A stretch of 64,000 nt of DNA from JAAYJT01 sp037445555 (GCA_037445555.1 JBBIKG010000019.1:1-64000); one strand, 5' to 3'; shown: positions 7,932-16,932, counted from the stretch's first letter. Numbers and translations: made by a program. Notes: generated from the letters alone by a model not told the origin.

Positions 7932-7961
7932 TTGATGTGAAGCGTTTTAATAATAGCTTTG
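7932..7961 (+). promoter_or_regulatory. Promoter of the UroD-like methyltransferase gene (TTG-N19-TAGCTTTG)
   Basis: TTG at 7932-7934, a 19-base spacer and TAGCTTTG at 7954-7961 match both Bacteroidota elements at the expected spacing. Transcription would begin near 7966, which excludes the TTG codon at 7959 and fixes the ATG at 7983 as the start. The TTG is only 9 bases from the divergent -7 box, so the two units may share regulation. Confidence 0.6.
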
Positions 7962-7982
7962 TATTCCAATACCCAAATTCCC

Positions 7983-9008
7983 ATGAATGATGAACAATGG
8001 AATGAGCTTAAGAGGCTTGTTCAGGGCGAAAAAATTTTTCCGCAACCCGTTGGATTTATTATCGACAGCCCATGGCTGCCCAACTGGTTCGGCATCAATA
8101 TAATTGATTATTTCTCAAACGATGATTTGTGGTTGCAAGCCAATCTGAAGGCCATGCGAACCTTCCCCGAAGTTACATTTTTACCCGGTTTCTGGAGCGA
8201 ATTCGGTATGTGTACTGAACCATCGGCTTTTGGAGCCAGGTGCATCTTTTGGAAAAACGAATTTCCCTTTGCTGAAAAAATCATCTTCGACACAACTGAT
8301 ATCCTACAGCTGAAAGCGCCCAGCCCGGCCACCGACGGTATGCTGCCATTCATGCTAAATCGGCTCATGCTCGCCAGACCGAAGATTGAAGACGCCGGTT
8401 TTAAGATCAAATTCTCCGTATCGAGGGGGCCTCTTAACATAGCTTCATTTCTGATGGGTACCACCGAATTGATGACTGCGATGATGATGGAACCCGATGC
8501 CGTGCATCACCTGCTACGCATTATCACTGATTTTCTGAAATCGTGGCACCGTTTACAGGCAGAGTCTATTCCGACGATCGACGGGCTCATGATGCTTGAC
8601 GACATCGTAGGGTTCGTAGGCGAGGACGAGTTCATGGAATTCGGATTTCCTTACATTAAAGAGATTTATGATTTGAATGCTTCGGTGAAACTCTTCCACA
8701 ACGATGCCGACTGCACGGTATCGGTGAGGCATTATCCGGATATGGGTGTGAATTTGTTCAATCCAGGCACCCATCTGACCGTGCATGACCTGATTGAAAA
8801 AACTCAATCGCGGATGACGATTTTGGGCAATATACCAGCTCGTGATGTGTTGGCCGCTTCTTCGCCCAGCGCCATAAGGGAAGCCGTGAAAGATCTGCTG
8901 GAAAGCACCCCTGATAAAACCCGGCTTATGCTTTCGTGTGGAGGAGGTATGCCCCCGGGAGTGACAACCGAAAACCTTCGGGCTTTTATTGACGCTGCCG
9001 GAAGATGA
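7983..9008 (+). CDS. UroD-fold corrinoid methyltransferase-like protein (MtaA/MtbA/CmuA superfamily)
   Basis: The 341-residue translation has the uroporphyrinogen-decarboxylase fold signature but sits beside a corrinoid operon rather than haem genes, so a methyltransferase role is more likely than UroD. In MtaA and MtbA a zinc site of the form HxC...C activates the thiol acceptor. Here the corresponding residues appear to be His239-Asn-Asp241 and Cys244 in FHNDADC, with Cys319 in LSCGGG, so the second ligand is altered. Substrate and acceptor are unknown: it could load the corrinoid protein from an external methyl donor, or move methyl groups off it. It has its own strong promoter, divergent from the split MetH operon, and is convergent with rlmN. 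Confidence 0.8.
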   Translation: MNDEQWNELKRLVQGEKIFPQPVGFIIDSPWLPNWFGINIIDYFSNDDLWLQANLKAMRTFPEVTFLPGFWSEFGMCTEPSAFGARCIFWKNEFPFAEKIIFDTTDILQLKAPSPATDGMLPFMLNRLMLARPKIEDAGFKIKFSVSRGPLNIASFLMGTTELMTAMMMEPDAVHHLLRIITDFLKSWHRLQAESIPTIDGLMMLDDIVGFVGEDEFMEFGFPYIKEIYDLNASVKLFHNDADCTVSVRHYPDMGVNLFNPGTHLTVHDLIEKTQSRMTILGNIPARDVLAASSPSAIREAVKDLLESTPDKTRLMLSCGGGMPPGVTTENLRAFIDAAGR

Positions 9009-9056
9009 TCCACGCACAAGACTTGTACGTTTTCGGAATATGCTGTAACAGTCTCC

Positions 9057-10112
9057 CTACAGAGAGAAGCGTTCAGGATAATTTTCTATTTTCACCATTT
9101 CTTTAGTTGAAAGCAGTCCGCAGGCAGCATCAATATCCTGGCCGCGCGATTGACGAAGGGTGGTCATGATCCCTTTGGTTTTCAGTGCATCACGAAACCA
9201 TTCAATGGTCCTGTCATCCGATGGGGCCAGTGGTGTTCCCGGCACGGGATGAAAGCGCAAAAGATTGATGCGGCAACGTATGCCATTCAGTATTCGGGCA
9301 AGCTCCTTCACATGCGCAGGTGTATCGTTGACACTTCTGAACATAATATATTCAAACGAGATGCGCCGCTGGCGCGAGAAATCATAGCTCCTGATGGTCT
9401 CCAGCACCTGCTCGAGCGGATAGACTGACTGCACTGGCATCAAACGCTTCCGGTCTTCGTCAAACGGGGAATGCAGGCTGACAGCAAGATGACACTGGCT
9501 CTGCTCAATAAAGGTTTTCATGCCCGGAATGATACCGATGGTGGAGACGGTAATCCGCCTTGGGCTCCATGCGTAACCCCATTCGGCAGTCAGTATTCCG
9601 AGACTTGTCATTACGGCATCCAGATTATCGAACGGCTCACCCATGCCCATAAAGACCAGGTTTGTCAGCTGGTCGCGCTCGGGCAACGACTGCACCTGGT
9701 TCAGAATTTCGCTTGTACCCAATTGCCCCTGAAATCCTTGCTTGGCCGTCATGCAAAACAGGCATCCCATTTTGCAGCCCACCTGCGAAGATAGGCATAG
9801 AGTGTGCCTGAAGCGATCAGGAATATAGGCAGCTTCCACAAATTTGCCTGCAGCTGTTTTAAACAAATATTTTTTAGTGCCATCGGAGGAGGTTTGCACC
9901 CTGGCAGGATGCGTAAGGCCAATGTCATATGTTTCTTCGAGCCTCTGGCGGGTCGTTTTTGACAGGTTTGTCATCTGGCCTATCGAGGAGGCCTTGTTTT
10001 TATACAACCATTCGGTAAGCTGGCGGGCAGTGTACCCGGGCAGGTCAAGTTCTCTGACCTTTAATTCCAGTTCAGGGAGGGTTTTGCCAAACAATGGTTG
10101 TTTGCTGTGCAT
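9057..10112 (-). CDS. rlmN: Dual-specificity rRNA/tRNA adenine C2-methyltransferase RlmN
   Basis: A radical-SAM enzyme that methylates C2 of A2503 in 23S rRNA and of A37 in some tRNAs. The 351-residue protein has the CxxxCxxC cluster motif as CKMGCLFC, the flanking SQVG segment, GMGEPFDN for AdoMet binding, and the second catalytic cysteine near the C-terminus in DAACGLL. Length and order are normal for RlmN. It lies 17 bases after the FNR-like gene on the same strand, so the two are probably cotranscribed. A functional link between them is not obvious. Confidence 0.95.
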   Translation of the reverse strand: MHSKQPLFGKTLPELELKVRELDLPGYTARQLTEWLYKNKASSIGQMTNLSKTTRQRLEETYDIGLTHPARVQTSSDGTKKYLFKTAAGKFVEAAYIPDRFRHTLCLSSQVGCKMGCLFCMTAKQGFQGQLGTSEILNQVQSLPERDQLTNLVFMGMGEPFDNLDAVMTSLGILTAEWGYAWSPRRITVSTIGIIPGMKTFIEQSQCHLAVSLHSPFDEDRKRLMPVQSVYPLEQVLETIRSYDFSRQRRISFEYIMFRSVNDTPAHVKELARILNGIRCRINLLRFHPVPGTPLAPSDDRTIEWFRDALKTKGIMTTLRQSRGQDIDAACGLLSTKEMVKIENYPERFSL

Positions 10113-10129
10113 GCCTGGGCGAATTTGTT

Positions 10130-10780
10130 TCAGAAAAATATTTCGGCTATAATCTGCGTAAACCCTACTCCTCTTTCAATCAGGATATCGCGCACTTCTA
10201 CCACCATCTCCGAACTTCCGCACAGGTAGTATGAGGCGTTTGTTTCGATTGAGGGCAGTTGCCGTAAGTAATCGGTCACCCGCCCGTGAAACAGGTCTTC
10301 GGCATGCTCGCGACTCACACACCGGGTATAACGGTCACCAAACCGCTGTTGAAAATCTTTATCAAAGTAAAAACCGCTGGCAAACCGGCATCCGTGAATC
10401 ACGCGCTGCACTTTTTCAACTCCAGAGTAAAGCATGGAGGCAAATGGAGCGATGCCTGTTCCGGTGGCAATCCACCAGACTGGATTACCGTCGGGAAGAA
10501 ATTTTCCGAAAGGTTCAGAAACATAGATGACATCATCAGGTTTGAGCTTGGCCAATTCAGGAGTGAGTGTCCCTCCGGGCTTGATGTTGTAAAGAATCCT
10601 GACTTCCGGATCGCGGTTGCCGCTGGCAATACTGTATAGCCGGGGTTTGGTCTCGGCCGCCACTGAGATGGCCACTACCTGTCCGGGTTGAAATTCGAAT
10701 GTCCGTCTGAACGAAAGCAAATAGGCACCAGGTGCTATCTGTTGGTTTTCAATAATCTGAGCCTGATAAGGAATTTCCAT
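10130..10780 (-). CDS. Ferredoxin-NADP+ reductase-like flavoprotein
   Basis: A 216-residue FAD/NAD(P)-binding oxidoreductase of the FNR superfamily. RLYSIAS binds FAD, GTGIAPFASM binds the nicotinamide phosphate region, YLCGSSEMV is the second dinucleotide segment, and the chain ends with the aromatic pair EIFF. It probably transfers electrons between NAD(P)H and a ferredoxin or flavodoxin. The ATG at 10780 is chosen over that at 10798 because a TACCTTTG promoter box occupies 10796-10803. First gene of a probable two-gene unit with rlmN. A radical-SAM enzyme needs such reductants, but that link is only suggestive. Confidence 0.85.
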   Translation of the reverse strand: MEIPYQAQIIENQQIAPGAYLLSFRRTFEFQPGQVVAISVAAETKPRLYSIASGNRDPEVRILYNIKPGGTLTPELAKLKPDDVIYVSEPFGKFLPDGNPVWWIATGTGIAPFASMLYSGVEKVQRVIHGCRFASGFYFDKDFQQRFGDRYTRCVSREHAEDLFHGRVTDYLRQLPSIETNASYYLCGSSEMVVEVRDILIERGVGFTQIIAEIFF

Positions 10781-10795
10781 GATGTAAAATCTGGT

Positions 10796-10803
10796 CAAAG
10801 GTA
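10796..10803 (-). promoter_or_regulatory. -7 box (TACCTTTG) for the FNR-like/rlmN unit
   Basis: TACCTTTG on the minus strand, 15 bases before the ATG at 10780, fits the Bacteroidota -7 consensus and decides the start codon. No properly spaced TTG was seen upstream. Confidence 0.5.
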
Positions 10804-10968
10804 GTAAAACGGCCTGATGGAATGAATGTTCAATGGTTGTGTTTCACGATCTCCTATTCACCATGTTAATATGGACTGTGGGGTCGAACGATAAGGCCGG
10901 CGAAAGAAAACAGCTGAAATGATTTATGCCCATGTGTGGAGGTTATCCACTGAACTAACAGAAAGCGT

Positions 10969-12915
10969 TCAGCCTTTTTCAATCTCTTCAAGCTGCCGGT
11001 GTGCCTGCTCCCACTCATTCAGTGCTTTTTCAAGCTCAGCACGCAGTTGGTTGTAGTGCTGGTAACTGGCCTGATCGTTGAGTACGCTGAGGTATTGCTG
11101 AGGATCAGTGAGCATGGCATCAAAACGGGCTATTTCGCCCTCAAGCCGATCAATTCGGTCTTCGACGGCTTCGATCTGGTTTCGCATTTTGCGAAGTTGC
11201 CTATCGCGGTTTTTCTTGTCCTCCCATTGAGCCTTGGTGTCAGAGGGCTTGTCCGGCGTTAGGATTGATTTACCTGAGCTTTCGGCCTTTTCAAGGGATT
11301 TCAGCGACTCTATACTGCGAGCCTGTATAAAATCGTACACATCGCCTAGGTACTCCCTTATGCTGCCATTACGAAACTCTATCACTTTGTTGGTAAGCCC
11401 CTGCAGAAAATCTCTGTCGTGCGATACGATGATCAGGGTTCCGGTGTACTGAAGCAATGCATTCTTAAGCACATCTTTGCTGATCATATCGAGATGGTTA
11501 GTGGGTTCGTCGAGCACCAGCAGGTTGACTGGGTGCAGCAGTAGGCGGGCAAGGGCAAGACGGGCTTTCTCGCCACCCGAAAGCACTTTCACTTTTTTAT
11601 CGATGTCATCGGTATCAAACAAAAAGCTACCCAGAAGATTGCGCACCTGCGAGCGCATCGGTCCGGTGGCGGCATCGTCGATGGTTTCAAACACCGTCTT
11701 TTCGCCGTCGAGCAGTTCGGTCTGGTTTTGTGGATAATATCCCAGGTGGGTATTGTGGCCCAGACGAACCACTCCACCGTGATCGAGCTGTCCGGCAATA
11801 ATTTTTGTAAGCGTGGTTTTTCCTTCGCCGTTGCGGCCCACAAATGCCACCGCATCGTTACGCAATATAGCGAAGTCGATGTCTTTGAAGACGACATGGC
11901 CTTCATAGGTCTTAGTCACGCCATGTCCTTCGGCTACTACCTTGCCTGATCGTGGTGCATGCTGAAATCTTACTCTGATGGACGAATTATCGGTATCCTC
12001 CACCCCAACTTTTCCGAGTTTTTCTATCATACGTATGCGCGACTGCACCTGCCTTGCCTTAGTAGCTTTGTAGCGAAATCGTTCAATAAAACGCTCAAGG
12101 TGGGCGATCTGACGTTGCTGGTTGCTGAATGCGGCCATCTGCTGTTCGAGCTGTTCCTCGCGCAGCGACACATATCCTGAATAGGATACAGGATAGTCAT
12201 AGATGCGCCCCATGGATATCTCAATGGTTCGCCGGGTAACATTGTCAAGAAATGCCCTGTCGTGCGACACCAGAATAATTGCACCGGGATAGTCTCTGAG
12301 ATACCCCTCGAGCCACTGGATGGATTCGATATCGAGATGGTTGGTGGGTTCATCGAGAAGCAGAAGGTCGGGTTTACTTAGCAGCAGCTTGGCTAGTTCC
12401 ACGCGCATCTGCCATCCGCTGCTGAATTCCATCATGGGTCGAGAAAAGTCATTGCGCTCAAATCCTAACCCGAGCAATACCTTTTCGGTATCGGCCTCCC
12501 GGGTTTGGCCTCCGATCATATGGAATCGATCCGTGGCTTCGTTTAGGCGGGTGATCAGGCGCATGTAATCGGCCGAGTGATAATCGGTGCGCCGGGCTAA
12601 TTGCTGCGAGAGGCTGTGCATCGCCTCCTCAATCCTAAGGGCCTCGTTGAAGGCTTTCATGGCTTCGGTCATTACGGTAACCGTACTGTTCAATTCAAGC
12701 TCCTGGGGTAAATAACCGATGGAGCTTCCGCCGGGGATGACAACGGTACCTTTTTCAGGTTCGAGCTGCCTGTTAATAATCCTGAGCAGGCTGGTTTTGC
12801 CGGCCCCGTTTCGGCCAACCAGACCTATGCGGTCGCGGCTGCCGATCAGGAACGACACATCTCTGAAAATGTAGGTGCCTGTGAAATGTACAGAGAGATT
12901 GCTGACGCTGAACAT
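10969..12915 (-). CDS. ABC-F family ATPase (ribosome-associated, Uup/EttA-like)
   Basis: A 648-residue soluble protein with two ABC ATPase domains and no membrane segment. The first has GRNGAGKTS, a degenerate signature FSSGWQMR and LLLDEPTNHLD; the second has GRNGEGKTT, LSGGEKARLALARLLL and LVLDEPTNHLD. The linker between them is rich in Arg/Lys and Gln, and the last 90 residues form a charged coiled coil, as in Uup. ABC-F proteins act on the ribosome, relieving stalling or protecting against antibiotics; which sub-role applies here cannot be decided by eye. The gene stands alone between rlmN/FNR and the divergent yifB. Confidence 0.93.
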   Translation of the reverse strand: MFSVSNLSVHFTGTYIFRDVSFLIGSRDRIGLVGRNGAGKTSLLRIINRQLEPEKGTVVIPGGSSIGYLPQELELNSTVTVMTEAMKAFNEALRIEEAMHSLSQQLARRTDYHSADYMRLITRLNEATDRFHMIGGQTREADTEKVLLGLGFERNDFSRPMMEFSSGWQMRVELAKLLLSKPDLLLLDEPTNHLDIESIQWLEGYLRDYPGAIILVSHDRAFLDNVTRRTIEISMGRIYDYPVSYSGYVSLREEQLEQQMAAFSNQQRQIAHLERFIERFRYKATKARQVQSRIRMIEKLGKVGVEDTDNSSIRVRFQHAPRSGKVVAEGHGVTKTYEGHVVFKDIDFAILRNDAVAFVGRNGEGKTTLTKIIAGQLDHGGVVRLGHNTHLGYYPQNQTELLDGEKTVFETIDDAATGPMRSQVRNLLGSFLFDTDDIDKKVKVLSGGEKARLALARLLLHPVNLLVLDEPTNHLDMISKDVLKNALLQYTGTLIIVSHDRDFLQGLTNKVIEFRNGSIREYLGDVYDFIQARSIESLKSLEKAESSGKSILTPDKPSDTKAQWEDKKNRDRQLRKMRNQIEAVEDRIDRLEGEIARFDAMLTDPQQYLSVLNDQASYQHYNQLRAELEKALNEWEQAHRQLEEIEKG

Positions 12916-12920
12916 GGCTG

Positions 12921-12928
12921 CAAAAATA
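12921..12928 (-). promoter_or_regulatory. -7 box (TATTTTTG) placing transcription start at the ABC-F start codon
   Basis: TATTTTTG on the minus strand ends only five bases before the ATG at 12915, so transcription would begin at or next to the start codon. Either the message is leaderless or a different promoter or later start is used. Confidence 0.4.
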
Positions 12929-13132
12929 TGGATTTAGGCTAAGCCCTCTGCGGACCGAAATCAAGTTATGACTGGGTACATGCATGTACATGGGTTACAC
13001 AGCCGGAAACGCGCCGTTCAGGTAGGCATCTGAAGATAATTCGACAGCGACTGTCGATTCTTAAGGTGGTTTGCCAGGAAAATTGTATTTTCGGATCTGA
13101 AAAGATCACTTTTAACCTTACCATTTCTGCTT

Positions 13133-14671
13133 ATGCTTGTAAAAACCTATGGCAGCGCCATATACGGCATAAATGCCATTACCATTACTGTTGAGGTGAA
13201 CATCGATATAGGCGTCCAGTTTTTTCTGGTCGGCTTGCCCGACAGCGCCGTGAAAGAAAGCCAGCAGCGGATTGAAGCTGCCTTACGCAACAACGGCTAC
13301 AAAATCCCCGGAAAAAAAATTGTGATCAATATGGCCCCTGCCGACATCCGAAAGGAAGGCTCGGCCTACGATCTTACCCTGGCTATCGGTATACTGGCGG
13401 CTTCTGAGCAGATCAGCCATGAGTGGGTTGGTGATTACATCATCATGGGCGAATTGTCGCTCGACGGAAGTTTGCAGCCGGTTAAAGGAGCGTTGCCTAT
13501 TGCTATTGAAGCGCGAAAGCAAGGATTTAAAGGATTTATCCTGCCGCTGCAAAATGCACGTGAAGCAGCCATCGTCAGCGATATAGAGGTATTTGGCGCC
13601 GAAAACATTAAGCAGGTTATCGATTTTTTTAACGGCCATGACAGCCTTACCCGAGTGGAAGTGAATACTCGTGAAGAGTTTTACTCACACCTAAGCCAGT
13701 ATGAGCATGACTTTGCCGACGTGAAAGGGCAGGAAAATATCAAGCGTGCGCTTGAGATAGCAGCAGCCGGAGGACATAATGCCATCATGATCGGTCCACC
13801 CGGTGCGGGCAAAACCATGCTTGCCAAGCGGCTTCCGTCTATCCTGCCGCCCCTGAACCTGCACGAAGCCCTCGAAACTACCAAGATACATTCGGTTGCC
13901 GGCAAAATGAGCCGCGAAGCATCGCTGATATCGGTCCGGCCGTTTCGTGCTCCCCATCACACTATCAGCGACGTAGCTCTGGTAGGCGGTGGCAGCAACC
14001 CTCAGCCCGGAGAGATTTCACTTGCACATAACGGCGTGTTGTTCCTCGACGAGTTGCCGGAGTTTAAACGTACGGTACTCGAGGTACTAAGGCAGCCGCT
14101 CGAAGAAAGAACTGTCACCATCTCGAGGGCTAAGTTTACCGTTGAATATCCGAGTAGTTTTATGCTTGTGGCAGCCATGAATCCCTGTCCCTGCGGTTTC
14201 TACAACCATCCCGACCGCGATTGTGTATGCCCGCCTGGAATGGTGCAGAAATACCTCAACAAGATTAGTGGCCCGCTTCTCGACCGTATCGACATACACG
14301 TTGAGGTAGTTCCTGTTCCGTTCAAAGAACTGACCAGCAGTGCCGAATCAACACCAAGCCATGTGATCATGAAGCGGGTGATTGCCGCCCGCGCGGTGCA
14401 GGAAGAACGGTTTGCCGCTGATAAAAACATCCATTGCAACGCACAGATTAACAGCAAGATGCTCCGTTCCATCTGCAAGCTCGACATGGCCGGAGCCGCC
14501 CTACTGAAAACAGCCCTGGAAAAACTTAGCCTGTCGGCAAGAGCCTATGACCGCATCCTCAAGGTATCACGCACAATTGCCGATCTTGACAACAGCCACG
14601 ATATCAGGCCGGAGCATGTGGCAGAGGCCATTCATTACCGCAGCCTTGATCGCGAAACCTGGGGAACCTGA
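13133..14671 (+). CDS. comM: YifB/ComM family Mg-chelatase-like AAA+ ATPase
   Basis: A 512-residue protein with an N-terminal Lon-protease-like S5/ChlI domain (about 1-170), a AAA+ core with Walker A GPPGAGKTM and Walker B LFLDELPEF, and a C-terminal Mg-chelatase helical domain. Four cysteines in NPCPCGFYN...CVCPPG form the zinc motif typical of this family. In naturally competent bacteria ComM is a branch-migration helicase acting in recombination; YifB homologues are widespread in species without known competence. The start is preceded by about 216 bases with no recognisable element. Confidence 0.93.
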   Translation: MLVKTYGSAIYGINAITITVEVNIDIGVQFFLVGLPDSAVKESQQRIEAALRNNGYKIPGKKIVINMAPADIRKEGSAYDLTLAIGILAASEQISHEWVGDYIIMGELSLDGSLQPVKGALPIAIEARKQGFKGFILPLQNAREAAIVSDIEVFGAENIKQVIDFFNGHDSLTRVEVNTREEFYSHLSQYEHDFADVKGQENIKRALEIAAAGGHNAIMIGPPGAGKTMLAKRLPSILPPLNLHEALETTKIHSVAGKMSREASLISVRPFRAPHHTISDVALVGGGSNPQPGEISLAHNGVLFLDELPEFKRTVLEVLRQPLEERTVTISRAKFTVEYPSSFMLVAAMNPCPCGFYNHPDRDCVCPPGMVQKYLNKISGPLLDRIDIHVEVVPVPFKELTSSAESTPSHVIMKRVIAARAVQEERFAADKNIHCNAQINSKMLRSICKLDMAGAALLKTALEKLSLSARAYDRILKVSRTIADLDNSHDIRPEHVAEAIHYRSLDRETWGT

Positions 14672-14706
14672 TTCCCGAGTCAAGTTTTAATAAAGCCAAC
14701 CTTCTT

Positions 14707-15426
14707 ATGTTCTACCGGCTCCGGAAATATTTCTCATATCAGTGCAGGGCTATTGGCCGATACTCGGTTCATTCGCCGTTTGTGTACGATTTTGTGACAA
14801 AGGTGGTGAACGAAAAAAAAATACCGGATGAGTGCTTGAAAATTGAAGCCGGTCTGAAGGCCATCAAGCCTGCTTCGGGGAAAAATGCAATATCAGCTGC
14901 CCGAGTCCGGTTTGTGGCCCGGCGTGACGGACGATTGCTTTTTCGTATTGCTGCCTATTTCAAACCATTTTCCATGCTTGCTTTTGGCCCTAACACGGGA
15001 ACGATCTACCTGACGGGTGGCTGGCAGGAGGCGCACCTGATCGGGGTGGATGAGCTATCCGGGTCTTTGCGTTCGTTCATTGACCGTTACTGCTTCCTTA
15101 TTCAGAACAAAATCACGTTGATGGAGGGAAGTTCTGAATCAGTGCTGCCCGCTTTGATCCGTGCACATAAACGCATCGATCTCGCTTTCGTTGCCTCTGC
15201 GGATCTACTGCAATTGTTTTTTGCACACCGCGAGGAGGTGTTCTCTTGTATTCATAACGAAACTATCCTGTTGGTGTATGGTATCCATTGCTCACCCAAG
15301 GCAACCCGAGACTGGGAAGAAATAGCCGGGTGGCCCGGGGTGACTGTTTCGATGGATCTGTTTAACCTGGGAATAATTTTCTTTCGTAACGAATTAAGCA
15401 GGCAACATTTCATCATAAGGTACTGA
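14707..15426 (+). CDS. Class I SAM-dependent methyltransferase-like protein (degenerate)
   Basis: A 239-residue protein of a Bacteroidota family recognised by an N-terminal YSVHSPFVYDF segment and a C-terminal DLFNLGIIFFRNEL...HFIIRY segment, normally annotated as a class I methyltransferase. The SAM-binding glycine-rich loop is poorly conserved here (AFGPNTGTIYL), so catalytic activity is uncertain. It starts 35 bases after yifB and probably shares its transcript. The following ABC gene has its own -7 box. I know no substrate for this family. Confidence 0.65.
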   Translation: MFYRLRKYFSYQCRAIGRYSVHSPFVYDFVTKVVNEKKIPDECLKIEAGLKAIKPASGKNAISAARVRFVARRDGRLLFRIAAYFKPFSMLAFGPNTGTIYLTGGWQEAHLIGVDELSGSLRSFIDRYCFLIQNKITLMEGSSESVLPALIRAHKRIDLAFVASADLLQLFFAHREEVFSCIHNETILLVYGIHCSPKATRDWEEIAGWPGVTVSMDLFNLGIIFFRNELSRQHFIIRY

Positions 15427-15434
15427 CAATTTAA

Positions 15435-15442
15435 TACCTTTG
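15435..15442 (+). promoter_or_regulatory. -7 box (TACCTTTG) of the ABC ATPase gene
   Basis: TACCTTTG lies 9 bases after the stop of the preceding gene and 26 bases before the ATG at 15469. It matches TAnnTTTG; the -33 TTG is absent. Confidence 0.45.
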
Positions 15443-15468
15443 CCCGTCACATCTGAACCAAACACACT

Positions 15469-16197
15469 ATGAGTCAGGAAATCATCAAGTTGGTGAATCT
15501 CAAGCGCTATTACTACGTGGGAAGTGAAACGGTGAAAGCACTTCGCGGCATTACACTAAATATACAAAAGAATGAATTCGTGGCGTTGATGGGTCCTTCA
15601 GGATCCGGGAAATCGACACTCATGAACCTTATCGGATGTCTCGACACCCCTACGGCCGGCGAATACTGGCTTAACGAAAAAGATGTTAGCAAATTGGATG
15701 ACAATAACCTGGCCGAAATCCGTAACAAAGAGATCGGGTTTGTTTTTCAAACCTTCAACCTGCTCCCCCGTTCCACCGCCCTCGACAATGTGATGCTGCC
15801 GCTGATCTATGCCGGAGTCAACAAAACCGACCGTATTAGGAGAGCCACCGAGGTTTGCGAGGCGGTGGGCCTGTCTGACCGCATCACCCACAAACCCAAC
15901 GAACTATCTGGAGGTCAGCGACAAAGAGTCGCAGTAGCCAGAGCCCTGGTAAATAATCCCTCCATTATTCTGGCCGACGAGCCTACCGGAAACCTCGACT
16001 CCAAAACCTCAATCGAAATCATGGAGCTGATCGAGCAAATACACAAAGACGGTAACACCATCATCCTGGTAACCCACGAGGAAGATATTGCCCGCCATGC
16101 ACACCGTATCATCCGTCTGCGCGACGGTCAAATTGAATCTGACTTGCCCAACGAGCAGATCCGCACTGTAAACTATTACAAGAGCGCGGTCGGATAG
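15469..16197 (+). CDS. ABC transporter ATP-binding protein, LolD/MacB type
   Basis: A 242-residue ATPase with Walker A GPSGSGKST, signature LSGGQRQRVAVARAL, Walker B IILADEPTGNLDS and the H-loop VTHE. The segment TFNLLPR and overall size place it with LolD and MacB ATPases, which power lipoprotein release or efflux through FtsX-like permeases. No permease gene lies beside it, so its membrane partner must be encoded elsewhere and the exact substrate is unknown. Confidence 0.9.
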   Translation: MSQEIIKLVNLKRYYYVGSETVKALRGITLNIQKNEFVALMGPSGSGKSTLMNLIGCLDTPTAGEYWLNEKDVSKLDDNNLAEIRNKEIGFVFQTFNLLPRSTALDNVMLPLIYAGVNKTDRIRRATEVCEAVGLSDRITHKPNELSGGQRQRVAVARALVNNPSIILADEPTGNLDSKTSIEIMELIEQIHKDGNTIILVTHEEDIARHAHRIIRLRDGQIESDLPNEQIRTVNYYKSAVG

Positions 16198-16273
16198 GAA
16201 TAGCATGAATTGATCCCAGCCTTGAAACAAAGCGCGGGGTTTGTTGTTAATCAATCGATCTAAACCATTGAGG

Positions 16274-16837
16274 ATGAACGACCACAGTAAAATATATACA
16301 AAAACCGGCGATTTGGGCGAGACAAGCCTGCTGGGGGGCACACGGGTTCAGAAAAACCACGACCGGATTGAGGTGTACGGAACGCTTGACGAGCTGAATG
16401 CCTATATAGGCCTGATTCGTGATCAGGCTATTGACCCGCACACGGCGGATGTGCTGCTCGAAATTCAGGACCGCCTGTTTACTGCCGAGTCGCTGGTAGC
16501 CTGCGATCCGGAGCTATTGCTGCAACGCTCTCTGCCCCTGCTCACGGAAGAAGATATCCTGTTGTTGGAACGGGAGATTGACGCCATGAACGAATACCTC
16601 CCCGTATTGTCGTCATTCGTTTTGCCCGGAGGCAATTCTACTGCGTCCATAACACATATTGCACGTTGTGTCTGCAGGCGGGCAGAACGGCTTTCGATTA
16701 AACTGCACCAGGTGAGCCCGATAGATTTGCTTGTTATCAAATACCTCAACAGGCTGTCGGACTACCTCTTTGTGCTGTCGCGCAAATTGGTGCACGATGG
16801 CGGAGGCACCGAAACCATTTGGAAAGCAAGAATTTAG
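16274..16837 (+). CDS. Cob(I)alamin adenosyltransferase, PduO type
   Basis: A 187-residue ATP:corrinoid adenosyltransferase of the PduO/MMAB family. The N-terminal ATP loop YTKTGDLGETSLLGG, VYGTLDELNAYIG, RRAERL and LNRLSDYLF are all present. It converts cob(I)alamin to adenosylcobalamin. The ATG at 16274 is used; the longer frame from 16241 starts with an unlikely TTG and lacks homology. Together with the corrinoid operon 8 kb away it shows that this organism handles B12, though it makes the adenosyl form used by mutases rather than the methyl form. Confidence 0.92.
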   Translation: MNDHSKIYTKTGDLGETSLLGGTRVQKNHDRIEVYGTLDELNAYIGLIRDQAIDPHTADVLLEIQDRLFTAESLVACDPELLLQRSLPLLTEEDILLLEREIDAMNEYLPVLSSFVLPGGNSTASITHIARCVCRRAERLSIKLHQVSPIDLLVIKYLNRLSDYLFVLSRKLVHDGGGTETIWKARI

Positions 16838-16875
16838 GGGATTAAAACATTTTTTTGCTTTTCATGTGAGAGGTC

Positions 16876-16905
16876 TTGCATTTTTAATACAAAAATTTAC
16901 TTTTG
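16876..16905 (+). promoter_or_regulatory. Promoter of the DUF2795 gene (TTG-N19-TACTTTTG)
   Basis: TTG at 16876-16878, a 19-base spacer and TACTTTTG at 16898-16905 match the Bacteroidota promoter at ideal spacing. It rules out the TTG start at 16903 and supports the ATG at 16933. Confidence 0.65.
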
Positions 16906-16932
16906 CAAAAAAATCACGTAATCTTCAGAAAC

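Noticed and set aside
7959..7982. Extended N-terminus of the UroD-like protein from a TTG at 7959
   Set aside because: The TTG is inside the -7 box, so it would lie before the transcription start; the ATG at 7983 is used instead.
10943..10951. TTATCCACT, one base from the DnaA box TTATCCACA
   Set aside because: A single near-match without further boxes, dnaA/dnaN genes or AT-rich unwinding region does not support an origin.
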